From assembly GCA_964432875.1 (NCBI GenBank), contig CAYSPJ010000051.1, forward strand, positions 1 to 33,797: 33,797 bases of DNA, in the 5' to 3' direction. The position numbers and the translations under genes were made by a program. Source of the DNA: JACJYE01 sp964432875. Lineage in GTDB: Bacteria > Bacteroidota > Bacteroidia > Chitinophagales > Saprospiraceae. Within the stretch, counting starts at the first letter, position 1. Each line of letters begins with the position of its first letter. The notes beneath the pieces were generated by a model. The model searched no databases. It was not told the DNA's origin and worked only from the letters and a program-made list of their open reading frames with translations. Below are positions 1 through 8,396 of this stretch, piece after piece.

Positions 1-911
1 GTCATACAATCCGGGGCGAAGACGGAGGCGCTCAAAAGCGTGTTGCGCTCTGGGAAGCCCGTTTTGGGGTTGATGGTGTGGCTGTACTTGACCCCATCCA
101 CTTCGTAGAAGTTGCGGTAATTGCCGGAAGTGGCGATAGCGCGGTTTTCCAGAGGGATAGCGACCTGTATTTCGTCGAAGGCAGCATCCTCTTGAGGTTT
201 GTTGATGCCGATGCGCCAGGTGTCGCCCCGGGAGCTTAGCCCGTGGGCGGCTGCTTCCCCGCCGATGTCTACCAGGTAGTTTTCGATGCCCTTGGCGGCC
301 AGCAGCCGGGCAACCTCATCCACCCCATAGCCTTTGGCGATGGCGCTGAAGTCGAGCTGGACGCCAGGCTGAGCCTTTTGCAGCAAGGTGTCCCTGTCGT
401 CGATGAGGAGTTCAATCTGGTCAAAGCCGACGAGTTGGAGTATTTCTTGCACTTTGGCGCTATCGGCCTTTTCCACGGGCTTTTTAGGCGTATAGCCAAA
501 CCCCCAATAATTGACCAGTGGCATGACCGTGGGGTCGAAATAACCCTCGGTTTTCGCATAGACTTCTTTGGCTTTGAGGAAGTTGGGCAGGAAGTGGCGG
601 TTGGCATAAGCGCCAGCTTGCCCGTTGCGGGGGTCCGTGCGCAGATCGAACTGGCCTTCCGCCTGGTTGAAACGTGAAATCGTCGCCTCCTTTATATAAG
701 TGGAGACCTCCAGGTTGATGGCTTGCAGCAGGGAGTCGATCTCTGCCTGGAAATTGCGCTGCTGCGGGTCGCCGTAAGTGACGCGGTAGTAGGTGCCCAT
801 GGTTTGCCCCTCCAGGCTGAGGTAGGGCAGCGGGGCTTGCGGGCTGCTGCTTTGCGTGCAGGAAAAGAGCAGGCTTGCCAGCAGAAGTAAGAAAAACAAG
901 CGGTTCTTCAT
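1..911 (-). CDS. apbE: FAD:protein FMN transferase (ApbE), lipoprotein, partial
   Basis: The reading frame enters from the left edge, so about 303 N-terminal residues are seen and the C-terminus is missing. The start at 911 gives MKNRLFFLLL followed by a lipobox ending LLFSC, so this is a lipoprotein signal peptide. The mature protein has GQTMGTYYRVTY, the typical opening of ApbE, then a VDIGGE motif, and near the edge TSGNYRNFY and YSHTINPKTG, which are family hallmarks. ApbE transfers FMN from FAD onto a Thr of partner proteins such as Na+-NQR or RNF subunits, outside the cytoplasmic membrane, using Mg2+. It lies 22 bases downstream of the doxX-like gene on the same strand, so the two are probably co-transcribed. 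The identification rests on motifs seen here and knowledge of the family; the flavinylated target is not in the window. Confidence 0.9.
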   Translation of the reverse strand, partial: MKNRLFFLLLLASLLFSCTQSSSPQAPLPYLSLEGQTMGTYYRVTYGDPQQRNFQAEIDSLLQAINLEVSTYIKEATISRFNQAEGQFDLRTDPRNGQAGAYANRHFLPNFLKAKEVYAKTEGYFDPTVMPLVNYWGFGYTPKKPVEKADSAKVQEILQLVGFDQIELLIDDRDTLLQKAQPGVQLDFSAIAKGYGVDEVARLLAAKGIENYLVDIGGEAAAHGLSSRGDTWRIGINKPQEDAAFDEIQVAIPLENRAIATSGNYRNFYEVDGVKYSHTINPKTGFPERNTLLSASVFAPDCM

Positions 912-933
912 CGAAGCATTGCTTTTAGTGTAT

Positions 934-1329
934 TTAATATACTTTCCGCCACTGGGCATCCAGCGAATACCAGCCCGAGCCGGCCAGCAGCAGGCTCAGA
1001 TAGGCAAAGAGGTACATGAGGGCCTTTTCCACCTGCCCAAAAGGGTCGCCCCAATGCCGGGCCAGGATGGCTACCAGCATAGTGAAAATGAGCGGCAGGC
1101 TGGCCAGCCGGGTAAACAGCCCCAGCACGATGAGCAGGGCACAGCCCAGCTCGGCGAAAGTTGCCAGGGCTAAAGATGCGGTGGGGCCCAGGCCCATGAA
1201 GTCCATGAACTTGATGGGCGCTTCGCCAAATAGCTTCAGTAGCTTGGGCCAGCCATGCCCGATAATCATGAACCCGCCAAAGGCCAGGCGCAGTAAGAGG
1301 AGCGCGAGATCTGTTTTTTTATTGGTCAT
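934..1329 (-). CDS. DoxX family membrane protein
   Basis: This 131-residue protein is very hydrophobic, with about four membrane segments (near residues 8-25, 50-70, 73-90 and 103-120). The early pattern LLLRLAFGGFMIIGHGWPKL and the later LGLFTRLASLPLIFTMLVAI are typical of the DoxX/DoxD-like family. Members are small inner-membrane proteins, often linked to quinone or redox chemistry; the exact role is generally unknown. The length is normal for the family. It precedes apbE on the minus strand with a 22-base gap. A TAACTTTG box at 1380-1387 (minus sense) lies about 50 bases upstream of the start and is a plausible promoter. Family assignment is firm, but specific function is not. Confidence 0.85.
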   Translation of the reverse strand: MTNKKTDLALLLLRLAFGGFMIIGHGWPKLLKLFGEAPIKFMDFMGLGPTASLALATFAELGCALLIVLGLFTRLASLPLIFTMLVAILARHWGDPFGQVEKALMYLFAYLSLLLAGSGWYSLDAQWRKVY

Positions 1330-1379
1330 TGATCGAGCGTGTTTTGTCTGTTTCCAGAGGTATAACCATGAAGGCGGTG

Positions 1380-1387
1380 CAAAGTTA
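1380..1387 (-). promoter_or_regulatory. Bacteroidota -7 box for doxX-apbE
   Basis: The minus strand reads TAACTTTG, a match to the Bacteroidota TAnnTTTG -7 element. The nearest -33-like sequence (TTGG, 1410-1413) is 23 bases away, slightly longer than the usual 19-21. The start codon is about 50 bases downstream. Confidence 0.45.
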
Positions 1388-1522
1388 TGAATTTTTCACC
1401 GCTTCTTTTCCAAGGGTTAGTTGGCTGCCGGGGCTTTGCTGCATCAACCACCGGATGCCCCACCAGGAGAGCTCTAGGCAGCCCTGAATTAACCAGTTGG
1501 GCCTGAATTCAGCCGCAGGGTG

Positions 1523-1530
1523 TATCTTTG
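1523..1530 (+). promoter_or_regulatory. Bacteroidota -7 box for the beta-helix gene
   Basis: TATCTTTG is a perfect match to TAnnTTTG. A TTG at 1497-1499 could be the -33 element, with a somewhat long 23-base spacer. The box lies between a possible upstream GTG start (1520) and the ATG at 1553. Transcription would begin after the GTG, which supports choosing the ATG. Confidence 0.6.
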
Positions 1531-1552
1531 CCCAGAGGTAAAACGCAAAATC

Positions 1553-4432
1553 ATGAAAAAATTATTGGCCCTGTTATTGCTGATCGCCACCGCCCTGACC
1601 CTTGGTGCGCAGCTGCCGCCCTCCCCGATATATGTGAATCACAGCGCCCAGGGTGCCAATGATGGCAGCAGTTGGGGCGATGCCTTTACCAAGCTCCAGG
1701 ATGCTTTAGCTGCCGCTGCTGAGGGGGCGGAAATCTGGGTGGCTCAGGGTTCTTATGCCCCCGCTGATTCCGCTGGTATCCGCTCCGCTTCTTTTGTAGT
1801 AGATAAAAACCTGCGGCTCTACGGCGGCTTCGCTGGCACAGAGGCCAGCCTGGCAGAACGAACTGCCCCGGCTGGCTATCCCACCATACTTTCCGGCGAC
1901 TTGAACCGGAACGACACCGATGGCAACTTGACGGCTAACCGTGCTGACAATGCCTTTACCGTGGTACGCATCATGGCCAATATCAGCCATGAAACAGTGA
2001 TTGACGGCTTCATCATCCAATCAGGCCATTCCAACGGCCCTGGCGCAGGCAGCGCCAACCGGCGGGGAGGGGGCCTGCATGCTTTAGGTGCCCCGACCAT
2101 CCGGGACTGTACTTTTGCGCAAAACTTCGCGCAGGAAACCGGGGGCGGCTTGTTTTTCGCGGCCTCCAGCAGCGGCTTCCTGCTGGAAGGCTGTCGGTTC
2201 GACCGCAACCAGGCCCTTTCAGGAGGCGGGCTGCACAGCGAAGCCCCTCAATTCAGGATCGAAGGCTGTTCCTTTGAAGCCAACCGCTCCTCTGGTACTG
2301 GGGCAAACGGCGGCGGCGGCATCAATCTGCTCAATCCCAGCGGTGCGCTGCGCTATTGCTACTTCGCCGGCAATACGGCGGCCCAGGACGGTGGCGGGTT
2401 ATCCGTCGGGGCAACCCTCGCCGGATCGTCGTTCGAGATGCAATTTTGCATCTTTGAAGCCAATAGCGCATCCCGTGGCGGTGCCATCAACATAGCGCCC
2501 TCGGGAGGGGATTTGAGCTATCTGCTTGCTCAGTGCGCATTTTCCAATAACCGCGCCACCGCCGATGGCGGCGGCATCTACTTGTCTAACCCCCAAGGCC
2601 TGCTGCAGCATTGCACCTTTTCTAGCAACACGGCAGCGCAAGATGGCGGCGGCCTGTTTGCCGCGCCAGCGATTGATTCGCTGGAATTGTCGCTGGAGCT
2701 GCACGCTTGCCGCTTCGAAAACAACAGCGCGCGCCATGGCGGCGGCATCAGCTTAGCATCTGCGGGCGCGAACTTTAGTTACACCCTGGCCCAATGCGAT
2801 TTCGCAAGCAATCGCGCTTCGGTCGATGGCGGTGGTATCCATCTGGCCAACCCCAAGGGGGCGATATATCATGGCGGCTTTACGGGCAACACCGCGGTGC
2901 AAAACGGCGGCGGCTTGTTCGCCTGGACGGACGAGGCTTCTGTGGATGCCTCGCTAGAGCTCCAGCTTTGCACCTTTGAAAGCAATAGTGCACGCGAGGG
3001 CGGGGGCCTTAGCTTGATGCCCCGTGGAGGCCGCTCGAGCTTTGTCTTCCAGGCTTGTGATTTTGGGGAGAACCACGCCACCGTCAGCGGCGGTGGGATG
3101 CATTTGAGCGTCAACCAGAATGCTGACAGCCTAAGTTGCTTCATCGGGCAGAGTGCTTTTTTGCGCAATACGGCGGCAACTAATGGCAGTGGCTTTGTTG
3201 CTACAATCAGGGGGAGCGATGCCGAGATCGCCTTGCGCCAGTGCCATTTTCAAGGCAATAACACGGCTCAGGCTTCTGCGGCGGCCGATTTCTGGGGCAC
3301 GGGTGGCGGCAGCGGATCAGTATGGGTGGATAGTTGCGTTTTTGAAGGCAATCTGGCCCGTTATAGCGGCGCCATCGAAATGGGCAATGGCTATGGCGGT
3401 GGGGCGGCAGTGGATTACAGAGTGTCCAATAGCGCTTTCCGCGCCAACCAAGCGGAGGAAGGCGGCGCGATGACGCTGTGGAGCGACGGGATTTCCGGCG
3501 CAGATTACCTGGTGGACAATTGCCTCTTCGAAGGCAATATGGCTAGCCTAAGCGGCGGCGGGCTAATGCTTTGGCCACAAAACACCAACTTTAGGAGCGC
3601 CGTCAAAAGAAGCCGCTTTATCGACAATGAAAGCCCTGTCGGCGGCGCTATCGCCGCGGCGATGTTTTTAGAGGTCCCTGTGCCTGAAGAGGCTTCCCTG
3701 CTGCTCGAAAACTGCCTCCTCGCGGGCAACCTCAGCAATAGTGCTATCATCAACGTGGAAAAACTGCCTGAGCTCCGGCTCAACAACTGCACCTTAGCGG
3801 ACAATAGGGGCGATGGCATCCATATTGCCCACGGCAGCGGCATCGCTTTGCAAAACACCATCTTGTACAACCCGGGCTATGCGGAGTTTGCCGCGCTTAC
3901 TACCGATGCATCCGTCCAGTCGCGGGGCGGCAACCTCCTGGGCGACGGTAGCCTGGCTGCCTGGCTAAATAATACCGACCAACCCTCTACTGCCCCCCTG
4001 CTGACGGCTGATTTTCAGCTCTCCCCGGCCAGCCCTGCCATCGATGCTGGCATAGCCTATGGCGACATGCCGGAAATCGACCTGGCGGCTAACTCTCGCC
4101 TGCAGGGTGGCTGTATCGATATCGGCGCTTTCGAGAGCCCCTACGATGCGGGAAGGGAGTGCCTGGTTGTCGGCATCCGCGAGTCTGCTCCTGAAATCCA
4201 AGCGCTGGTGCTATACCCCAATCCGGCAGGCAGCTTCCTGTATGCCCGCCTCCCGGATGCCAGCTTAGCCCCCTTTGATGCGCAGTTGCTGGATGCCCAG
4301 GGCCGCCAGCTGGGGCAGTACCGCCTCATGGGCCATGCGCCCCTGGAGCTGGGCCTGCTCCCACCAGGCTTGTACTGGCTCCGCGCTACCATGGATGGAA
4401 AGGTCTATGTAGGGCGGTTTTTTAAACGGTAA
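1553..4432 (+). CDS. Secreted right-handed beta-helix protein with T9SS sorting domain
   Basis: The 959-residue product starts MKKLLALLLLIATALTLGAQ, a clear signal peptide; the frame extends to a GTG at 1520, but the promoter box lies inside that extension. Residues about 25-130 have the YVNHSAQGANDGSSW opening common in Bacteroidota beta-helix proteins. From about 130 to 800 there are many short repeats of the form CxFxxNxAxxGGGL, the rungs of a parallel beta-helix like that of polymorphic outer-membrane proteins. Part of this is organised as a longer 85-87-residue repeat. Residues about 884-959 begin LVLYPNPAGS and end in a Gly-Leu-Tyr-Trp strand plus a basic tail, which is a type A T9SS sorting domain. 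The protein is therefore probably exported by T9SS and displayed or released as an adhesin-like or glycan-interacting surface protein. No catalytic residues can be named, so enzymatic activity is undecided. Confidence 0.85.
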   Translation: MKKLLALLLLIATALTLGAQLPPSPIYVNHSAQGANDGSSWGDAFTKLQDALAAAAEGAEIWVAQGSYAPADSAGIRSASFVVDKNLRLYGGFAGTEASLAERTAPAGYPTILSGDLNRNDTDGNLTANRADNAFTVVRIMANISHETVIDGFIIQSGHSNGPGAGSANRRGGGLHALGAPTIRDCTFAQNFAQETGGGLFFAASSSGFLLEGCRFDRNQALSGGGLHSEAPQFRIEGCSFEANRSSGTGANGGGGINLLNPSGALRYCYFAGNTAAQDGGGLSVGATLAGSSFEMQFCIFEANSASRGGAINIAPSGGDLSYLLAQCAFSNNRATADGGGIYLSNPQGLLQHCTFSSNTAAQDGGGLFAAPAIDSLELSLELHACRFENNSARHGGGISLASAGANFSYTLAQCDFASNRASVDGGGIHLANPKGAIYHGGFTGNTAVQNGGGLFAWTDEASVDASLELQLCTFESNSAREGGGLSLMPRGGRSSFVFQACDFGENHATVSGGGMHLSVNQNADSLSCFIGQSAFLRNTAATNGSGFVATIRGSDAEIALRQCHFQGNNTAQASAAADFWGTGGGSGSVWVDSCVFEGNLARYSGAIEMGNGYGGGAAVDYRVSNSAFRANQAEEGGAMTLWSDGISGADYLVDNCLFEGNMASLSGGGLMLWPQNTNFRSAVKRSRFIDNESPVGGAIAAAMFLEVPVPEEASLLLENCLLAGNLSNSAIINVEKLPELRLNNCTLADNRGDGIHIAHGSGIALQNTILYNPGYAEFAALTTDASVQSRGGNLLGDGSLAAWLNNTDQPSTAPLLTADFQLSPASPAIDAGIAYGDMPEIDLAANSRLQGGCIDIGAFESPYDAGRECLVVGIRESAPEIQALVLYPNPAGSFLYARLPDASLAPFDAQLLDAQGRQLGQYRLMGHAPLELGLLPPGLYWLRATMDGKVYVGRFFKR
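2290..3010 (+). repeat. Long-period (85-87 residue) internal repeat in the beta-helix gene
   Basis: The motif GNTAAQDGGGL recurs as SNTAAQDGGGL and GNTAVQNGGGL, with the Asn codons at 2372, 2627 and 2888. The periods are 255 and 261 bases. Intervening landmarks (LxNPxG, SARxGGGIS, LAQCxF) also recur in the same order, so whole modules rather than single rungs were duplicated. Confidence 0.65.
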
Positions 4433-4458
4433 TTACCGCACGCCCATCGGCAGCAGGC

Positions 4459-4481
4459 CCTTTATACCAGTACAATAAAGG
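4459..4481. repeat. Short inverted repeat after the beta-helix gene
   Basis: CCTTTAT (4459-4465) and ATAAAGG (4475-4481) form a 7-bp stem with a 9-base loop, 27 bases after the stop codon. There is no T-tract, so it is only a weak candidate for a transcript end. Confidence 0.3.
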
Positions 4482-4503
4482 CGATTGCAACGCAAAATGA
4501 AGG

Positions 4504-4701
4504 ATGCCAAGCTTTGCGCGAGGAGAAGGCCGATGTTGTGTATTGAGCCGTTGCCAGTCAATCGGCGAGATTGCCGCCAAAATTGGCTTCAAAGCTGCAA
4601 CATGCTTTCCAATGCCTTTCTCGGTCAATCTAAGCTGCAGCCCTGTGATTTGCGGCAGAAAAATAGCAAAATGGCGAAAAAACACAAATTTATGGCGGTA
4701 A
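4504..4701 (+). pseudogene. Decayed AraC-type helix-turn-helix remnant
   Basis: The intergenic stretch 4433-4823 has no convincing intact gene. One short frame contains QSIGEIAAKIGFKAA at 4555-4599, followed by ...SVNLSCSP to about 4644. This resembles the second helix-turn-helix of AraC-family regulators (SIxEIAxxVGFxxxxxFxxxFKxxxGxSP). The upstream half that should carry the first helix-turn-helix is in a different frame, where LREEKADVVY can be read before a stop, suggesting a frameshift. The Phe-Lys segment before SP is altered. I infer a degraded C-terminal piece of an AraC-type regulator. With only about 30 informative residues, chance similarity is not excluded. Confidence 0.4.
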
Positions 4702-4729
4702 ATCACAAGTGGTTTAATGTTTTTTTACG

Positions 4730-4737
4730 TAATTTTG
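4730..4737 (+). promoter_or_regulatory. Bacteroidota -7 box for the outer-membrane protein gene
   Basis: TAATTTTG fits TAnnTTTG and sits in an AT-rich stretch (about 4675-4820) that contrasts with the GC-rich surroundings. It would give a leader of about 80 bases before the ATG at 4824. No clear -33 element is seen. Confidence 0.4.
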
Positions 4738-4823
4738 CGTAAGTTTTTTGGTTTTTTTAAAGTTTAAGATGTGGAAATAAGGATAGATTAAAGCTCAATA
4801 TTTTTCATCTAAACTCCAGTACA

Positions 4824-5396
4824 ATGAAACACTTAACCCTTTTCCTCCTAACGGCTATGCCGTTGTTGCTGAACGCCCAATATGCCAAGCCCACCCGCGT
4901 TTTTGACCGGGGGCAGGTGGATATCCAGGCGGGACTCGGCATCTTCCCCACTTACGTGGCCGACCGGCCAGAAACTATGCTGCCGCCGCTTCAGCTCGGG
5001 GTCCGTTACATGGCCTCCCAATTCCTCAGCATTGGGGCTTTTGGGGGGTATTCCCAGTCTCAGAGCCGGGAGAAGCTGCTGCGGGACTCCATCCGGGGCC
5101 GGTGGTACAACCAAAGCTATTTTTTGGGCATGGAGTACGGCTTCCACTACACCAAGCTCGCCAACTGGGATTTGTATGGGGGCTTGTCGCTGCTCTATCA
5201 GCATATCCGGATTGAAGCGGATAACCCGGAGTTTGAAAAAGCGATGCGGCAGACCGGTATCAAGCCCCGGCATGGCAAAGCGACTATGACTGCTTTTATC
5301 GGCAGCCGCTTCGCGCTTTCAGACCGTTACACTGTTTTTGCGGAACTCGGCTACGGCGTGTCCTTGCTGAAAGTGGGGATGGGGTTCAAGCTCTAA
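4824..5396 (+). CDS. Outer-membrane beta-barrel-like protein with signal peptide
   Basis: The 190-residue product begins MKHLTLFLLTAMPLLLNAQ, a signal peptide ending in the NAQ cleavage context common in Bacteroidota. The mature part has alternating hydrophobic/polar strands rich in Gly and aromatic residues (VDIQAGLGIFPTYV, LQLGVRYMAS, LSIGAFGGYS, YFLGMEYGFHY, WDLYGGLSLLYQHI, TAFIGSRFAL, TVFAELGYGVSLLKVGMGFKL). This looks like an eight-strand OmpA/OmpX-like barrel ending in a hydrophobic strand. The role is unknown; such barrels are usually structural, adhesive or porin-like. It appears to be a single-gene unit. Confidence 0.7.
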   Translation: MKHLTLFLLTAMPLLLNAQYAKPTRVFDRGQVDIQAGLGIFPTYVADRPETMLPPLQLGVRYMASQFLSIGAFGGYSQSQSREKLLRDSIRGRWYNQSYFLGMEYGFHYTKLANWDLYGGLSLLYQHIRIEADNPEFEKAMRQTGIKPRHGKATMTAFIGSRFALSDRYTVFAELGYGVSLLKVGMGFKL

Positions 5397-5402
5397 GCGC
5401 GG

Positions 5403-5443
5403 CCTTATACCTTGAAAAGTAGCCTAAGCTCATTGGTATAGGG
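5403..5443 (+). terminator. Possible transcript-end hairpin after the barrel gene
   Basis: CCTTATACC (5403-5411) pairs with GGTATAGGG (5435-5443), giving 9 bp with one G-U pair and a 23-base loop, 7 bases after the stop codon. There is no T-tract, so termination is a guess. Confidence 0.3.
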
Positions 5444-5538
5444 TGTTCAAAATCGCGGGAAAAAGTTGCTGCCCTTTTGGCACACTTTTCTTGGCGCCAA
5501 GCGGGACGATCCGCCTGGCAAGCTCCGCCCTGTGTGTC

Positions 5539-5639
5539 GTTCCTACGGAACTCATCTAGGGGATTGCCTTGTCCAGGGACTGACGTCCCTGGCAAGGCAG
5601 CTTTCATCCCTACGGGATTTTTTGCTCAGCTAAAAGCTG
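5539..5639. repeat. Cluster of short hairpins (putative dispersed intergenic repeat)
   Basis: Within the 382-base gap 5397-5778, four hairpins lie in a row. They are GTTCC-TAC-GGAAC (5539-5551); a 14-bp stem with one bulged T and a TGAC loop (5566-5598, arms around CCAGGGAC/GTCCCTGG); ATCCC-TAC-GGGAT followed by five T (5606-5623); and CAGCT-AAA-AGCTG (5627-5639). Two share the same TAC loop. The compact arrangement suggests a mobile or dispersed repeat of REP type, or the 3' end of a structured transcript. No credible coding sequence covers it. Confidence 0.55.
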
Positions 5640-5778
5640 GCGTTTTATGGCCGTTGAGCGGTTTTAAAACAGTATCCTAGGGGTATAGTGGCGCCCCACC
5701 CCAGAAATTCCCACTGCCGAGCGCCTTCATCTCACAATCATTTGCCATTTTTGCAGGCTGAAAAACAACATCAGAGCT

Positions 5779-7365
5779 ATGGCAGAATCAGCGGGAAAGC
5801 TGGAAGGGGGAGAAAAGCGGCTATTGTGGCTGGCTACCGCATTAGTTTTAATCAGCCTGTTTGTCAACCTGGGCTTGCAGCCCGCTTATCTGGAAGAGCC
5901 ACGCCGCGCCATGATCGCGATGGAGATGGAGGAGAACGGCAACTTCATCGTGCCCACGCAACTGGGGGAGTATTACTATGCCAAGCCGCCGCTTTTCAAC
6001 TGGGTAGTCTGGGCTAGCGCCAAAGCCTTGGGGGGCTATAGCGGGTTGGCCTTGCGCCTGCCCACGGCCTTATCGCTCATCGCCATGTCCTTGCTGCTCT
6101 TTTGGTTGGGGCGGCGCTATGTCAACCTCGAATTTGGTTGGTTGTCTGCCTTGCTGTTCCCTACCTGCGCGGGGCTGTACTTTTATTTTTCCCTGTTGGG
6201 GGAAATAGACCTGTTTTATTCTTTATTGACTTTAGGCGGCTTTGCGGCGGTTTTCCATTTTCAGCAGCAGGGGCGATACCTACTGCTGTTTACGAGTGCT
6301 TATGCCCTGGCGGCGCTAGGCACCCTGACTAAAGGGCCGCCCTCGGCGGTATTCCTGGGGCTGTCGCTGCTGCCCTGGCTGTGGTATGTCGGCGAGCTGA
6401 AGCGCCTGTTTTCCTGGCAACACCTGTTGGGTATCCTGGTTTTCAGCGCCATCGTGGGCGGTTACATCCTGGCTTACCACCAGTACAACGACATCGGCAA
6501 CTACCTGTCTGCCATGCTGGCCGAATCCAGTGAGCGCACCGTTGCCGAAAACAGCCTGTGGAAATTCCTGAAGCACCTGCTGTCTTTCCCCCCAGATATG
6601 CTCAAGGACTTGCCCCCGGGCTTGCTGCTGCTGATTTTCGCCCTACGGCCCGATTTGCGGCAATTGCTGGCCCGCAACCCTTATCTGGCCTTTGCCGGCC
6701 TCATCTTCCTGGCCAACTACCTGCCCTACTGGCTTTCGCCGGGTGCGCGGCAGCGCTATATCTACATGCTTTATCCCTTGGTGTTGATGATTGGGTTGTA
6801 TGCCTATCAGCACCGCCACGAAGTCGCTGCCTGGAGGGAGCGCCTGTTTTACGTGTTGACGGGAGTACTGATCGGCGCGTTGGCGCTGGGCTGCCTGGCC
6901 CTCAGCTTGGTACCAAGCCTGGGTTTCCTGCCCTATCTGCTACCGTTATCGCTCTTGAGCTTTGCCGCCCTGGCCGGCACTTTTTGGCAGTACTATCAAC
7001 AGCCCCGCCGGGCCTTGGTCTTGCTCCTCATCGCTACTGCTATTGGGCGGCTGGTTTTTGATTTAACGGTCTTGCCACAGCGCGCCCGCGAAAGTGCCGC
7101 TCAAAACGACATTCAGACGGCCCAACAGGTCGCCGACATCGTCGCCGACCAGCCCGTGTACATTTATGCCGACGGGCGCATCTCCTTCTCTACGATCTTC
7201 TACCTCAACCGGTTGCGCGGCCAGACGTTGCGTCGCTCTTGTGAAATGGTGCCCGGCGCCTATTATTTCTACCGCGAAAAGGAGCTGCAGCCCGGGCAGG
7301 TGCCTATTCTACATATCCCTTATGAAGATACCATGTACACCCTTATCCGCCTGCCGGTAGATTAG
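5779..7365 (+). CDS. ArnT-like glycosyltransferase (dolichyl-phosphate-mannose mannosyltransferase superfamily)
   Basis: The 528-residue protein has about 12 membrane segments and the ArnT/PMT layout. After the first helix comes a long periplasmic loop with the acidic motif LEEPRRAMIAMEM and then YYAKPPLFNW, the typical catalytic loop of GT-C enzymes acting on lipid-phosphate sugar donors. Later markers are LTKGPPSAVFLGLSLLPW and SPGARQRYIYMLYP. Such enzymes move a sugar from a polyprenyl-phosphate donor onto lipid A, a lipid carrier or a protein on the periplasmic side. The C-terminal part (about residues 440-528) is a soluble domain. The actual acceptor and sugar cannot be told. The next gene is convergent (TerC, 36 bases away). 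Confidence 0.85.
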   Translation: MAESAGKLEGGEKRLLWLATALVLISLFVNLGLQPAYLEEPRRAMIAMEMEENGNFIVPTQLGEYYYAKPPLFNWVVWASAKALGGYSGLALRLPTALSLIAMSLLLFWLGRRYVNLEFGWLSALLFPTCAGLYFYFSLLGEIDLFYSLLTLGGFAAVFHFQQQGRYLLLFTSAYALAALGTLTKGPPSAVFLGLSLLPWLWYVGELKRLFSWQHLLGILVFSAIVGGYILAYHQYNDIGNYLSAMLAESSERTVAENSLWKFLKHLLSFPPDMLKDLPPGLLLLIFALRPDLRQLLARNPYLAFAGLIFLANYLPYWLSPGARQRYIYMLYPLVLMIGLYAYQHRHEVAAWRERLFYVLTGVLIGALALGCLALSLVPSLGFLPYLLPLSLLSFAALAGTFWQYYQQPRRALVLLLIATAIGRLVFDLTVLPQRARESAAQNDIQTAQQVADIVADQPVYIYADGRISFSTIFYLNRLRGQTLRRSCEMVPGAYYFYREKELQPGQVPILHIPYEDTMYTLIRLPVD

Positions 7366-7401
7366 GATGGGCTGGCAGCCGCTGTAGAGATGAAGAAGCG
7401 C

Positions 7402-8247
7402 TTATTCCAACATGCCCTTGCGCGCCGCTTCTTCGGTATAGCCATGCAGCTGCACGGGGGCTTTGTGTTGCCTGGTGCGCAGGCGCATATTCAGGAACTC
7501 GACGAAGAGAGAGAAGGCGATGGCAAAGTACAGGTAGCCCTTCGGTACCGTTCCCACCTCAGAGCCTAAGATCGAAAGATCGGCCAGGTGGGCCCCTTCG
7601 GCAATCAGCATGAAGCCGATGAGGATGAGGAAGGCCATGCCCAGCATTTGGATAGTGGGGTGGCGGTTGACAAAATTTGCCACGGGGACAGCAAATATCA
7701 TCATGATGATCACGGAGGAGACCACGGCGATAATCATGATGACCAGCGCGCCATGCAGCCCGTTGGTCATGCCTACTGCGGTGAGGATGGAGTCGAAAGA
7801 GAAAACGATATTGATGATGGTGATTTGGACAATGGCGTTTCCAAGCGTCGAGCCGTTTTTCCTTTTACCGTTTACGTCGGGTGAGGTATCTTCTTCCAGC
7901 TTATGCCGTATTTCCGTGGTGCTCTTGTACAAAAGGAATAAGCCGCCAGCAATCAGGATCAGGCTCTGGCCAGAGAAACCGCCCTCAATCCAGGATGCGT
8001 GGATGGAAAACCAGGGGGCTTCCATCGCCACCAGGATGGAGACGCCAAACAAGAGGACGATGCGCAGCAGCATCGCCAATATCAGGCCGATATTGGTAGC
8101 TCGTGGGCGCTCTTCGGGTTTCAGCTTGCTGGAGGCAATAGAAATGAAAATGATGTTGTCGATACCCAAAACGATTTCGAGGAAAGTCAGGGTCAGCAGG
8201 CTCATCCATACTCCTGCACTGGCTAGGTTTGGCAATACAAATTCCAT
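7402..8247 (-). CDS. TerC family integral membrane protein
   Basis: I place the start at 8247, giving 281 residues beginning MEFVLPNLASAGVWMSLLTL; the frame is open further upstream, but that extension is unlike the family. The two repeated acidic membrane motifs of TerC are present: EIVLGIDNIIFISI near residue 25 and NIVFSFDSILTAVG near residue 150. There are about seven membrane helices, and the tail is charged. TerC/Alx/YkoY proteins are linked to manganese efflux, metal loading of exported proteins, and tellurite resistance. There is no fused CBS or CorC domain. The gene stands alone on the minus strand, convergent with the glycosyltransferase and divergent from the propeller gene. Confidence 0.88.
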   Translation of the reverse strand: MEFVLPNLASAGVWMSLLTLTFLEIVLGIDNIIFISIASSKLKPEERPRATNIGLILAMLLRIVLLFGVSILVAMEAPWFSIHASWIEGGFSGQSLILIAGGLFLLYKSTTEIRHKLEEDTSPDVNGKRKNGSTLGNAIVQITIINIVFSFDSILTAVGMTNGLHGALVIMIIAVVSSVIIMMIFAVPVANFVNRHPTIQMLGMAFLILIGFMLIAEGAHLADLSILGSEVGTVPKGYLYFAIAFSLFVEFLNMRLRTRQHKAPVQLHGYTEEAARKGMLE

Positions 8248-8388
8248 AGGTAATATGAGTTTTAATGCCGCAAGTTTCACAAAAAAAATGGATACGCGAT
8301 GCAGTTCTTTTATGCTTGCTGAAAACATTATTGGACGGCAGTGGCTTTTGCAGCCATTCGCTATGGGGCAATCTTTGTATTTTAGCCT

Positions 8389-8396
8389 TACGTTTG
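8389..8396 (+). promoter_or_regulatory. Possible -7 box for the choice-of-anchor B gene
   Basis: TACGTTTG fits TAnnTTTG in the 271-base divergent gap 8248-8518 and would give a leader of about 115 bases. No well-spaced -33 element is seen. I found no convincing box for the divergent TerC gene in the same gap. Confidence 0.35.

Noticed and set aside
1520..1552. GTG start of the beta-helix gene at 1520
   Set aside because: The extension includes the likely promoter box and would place 11 charged residues before a good signal peptide. The ATG at 1553 is preferred.
5477..5680. 67-codon open frame over the hairpin cluster
   Set aside because: It translates the inverted repeats and has no family-like features.
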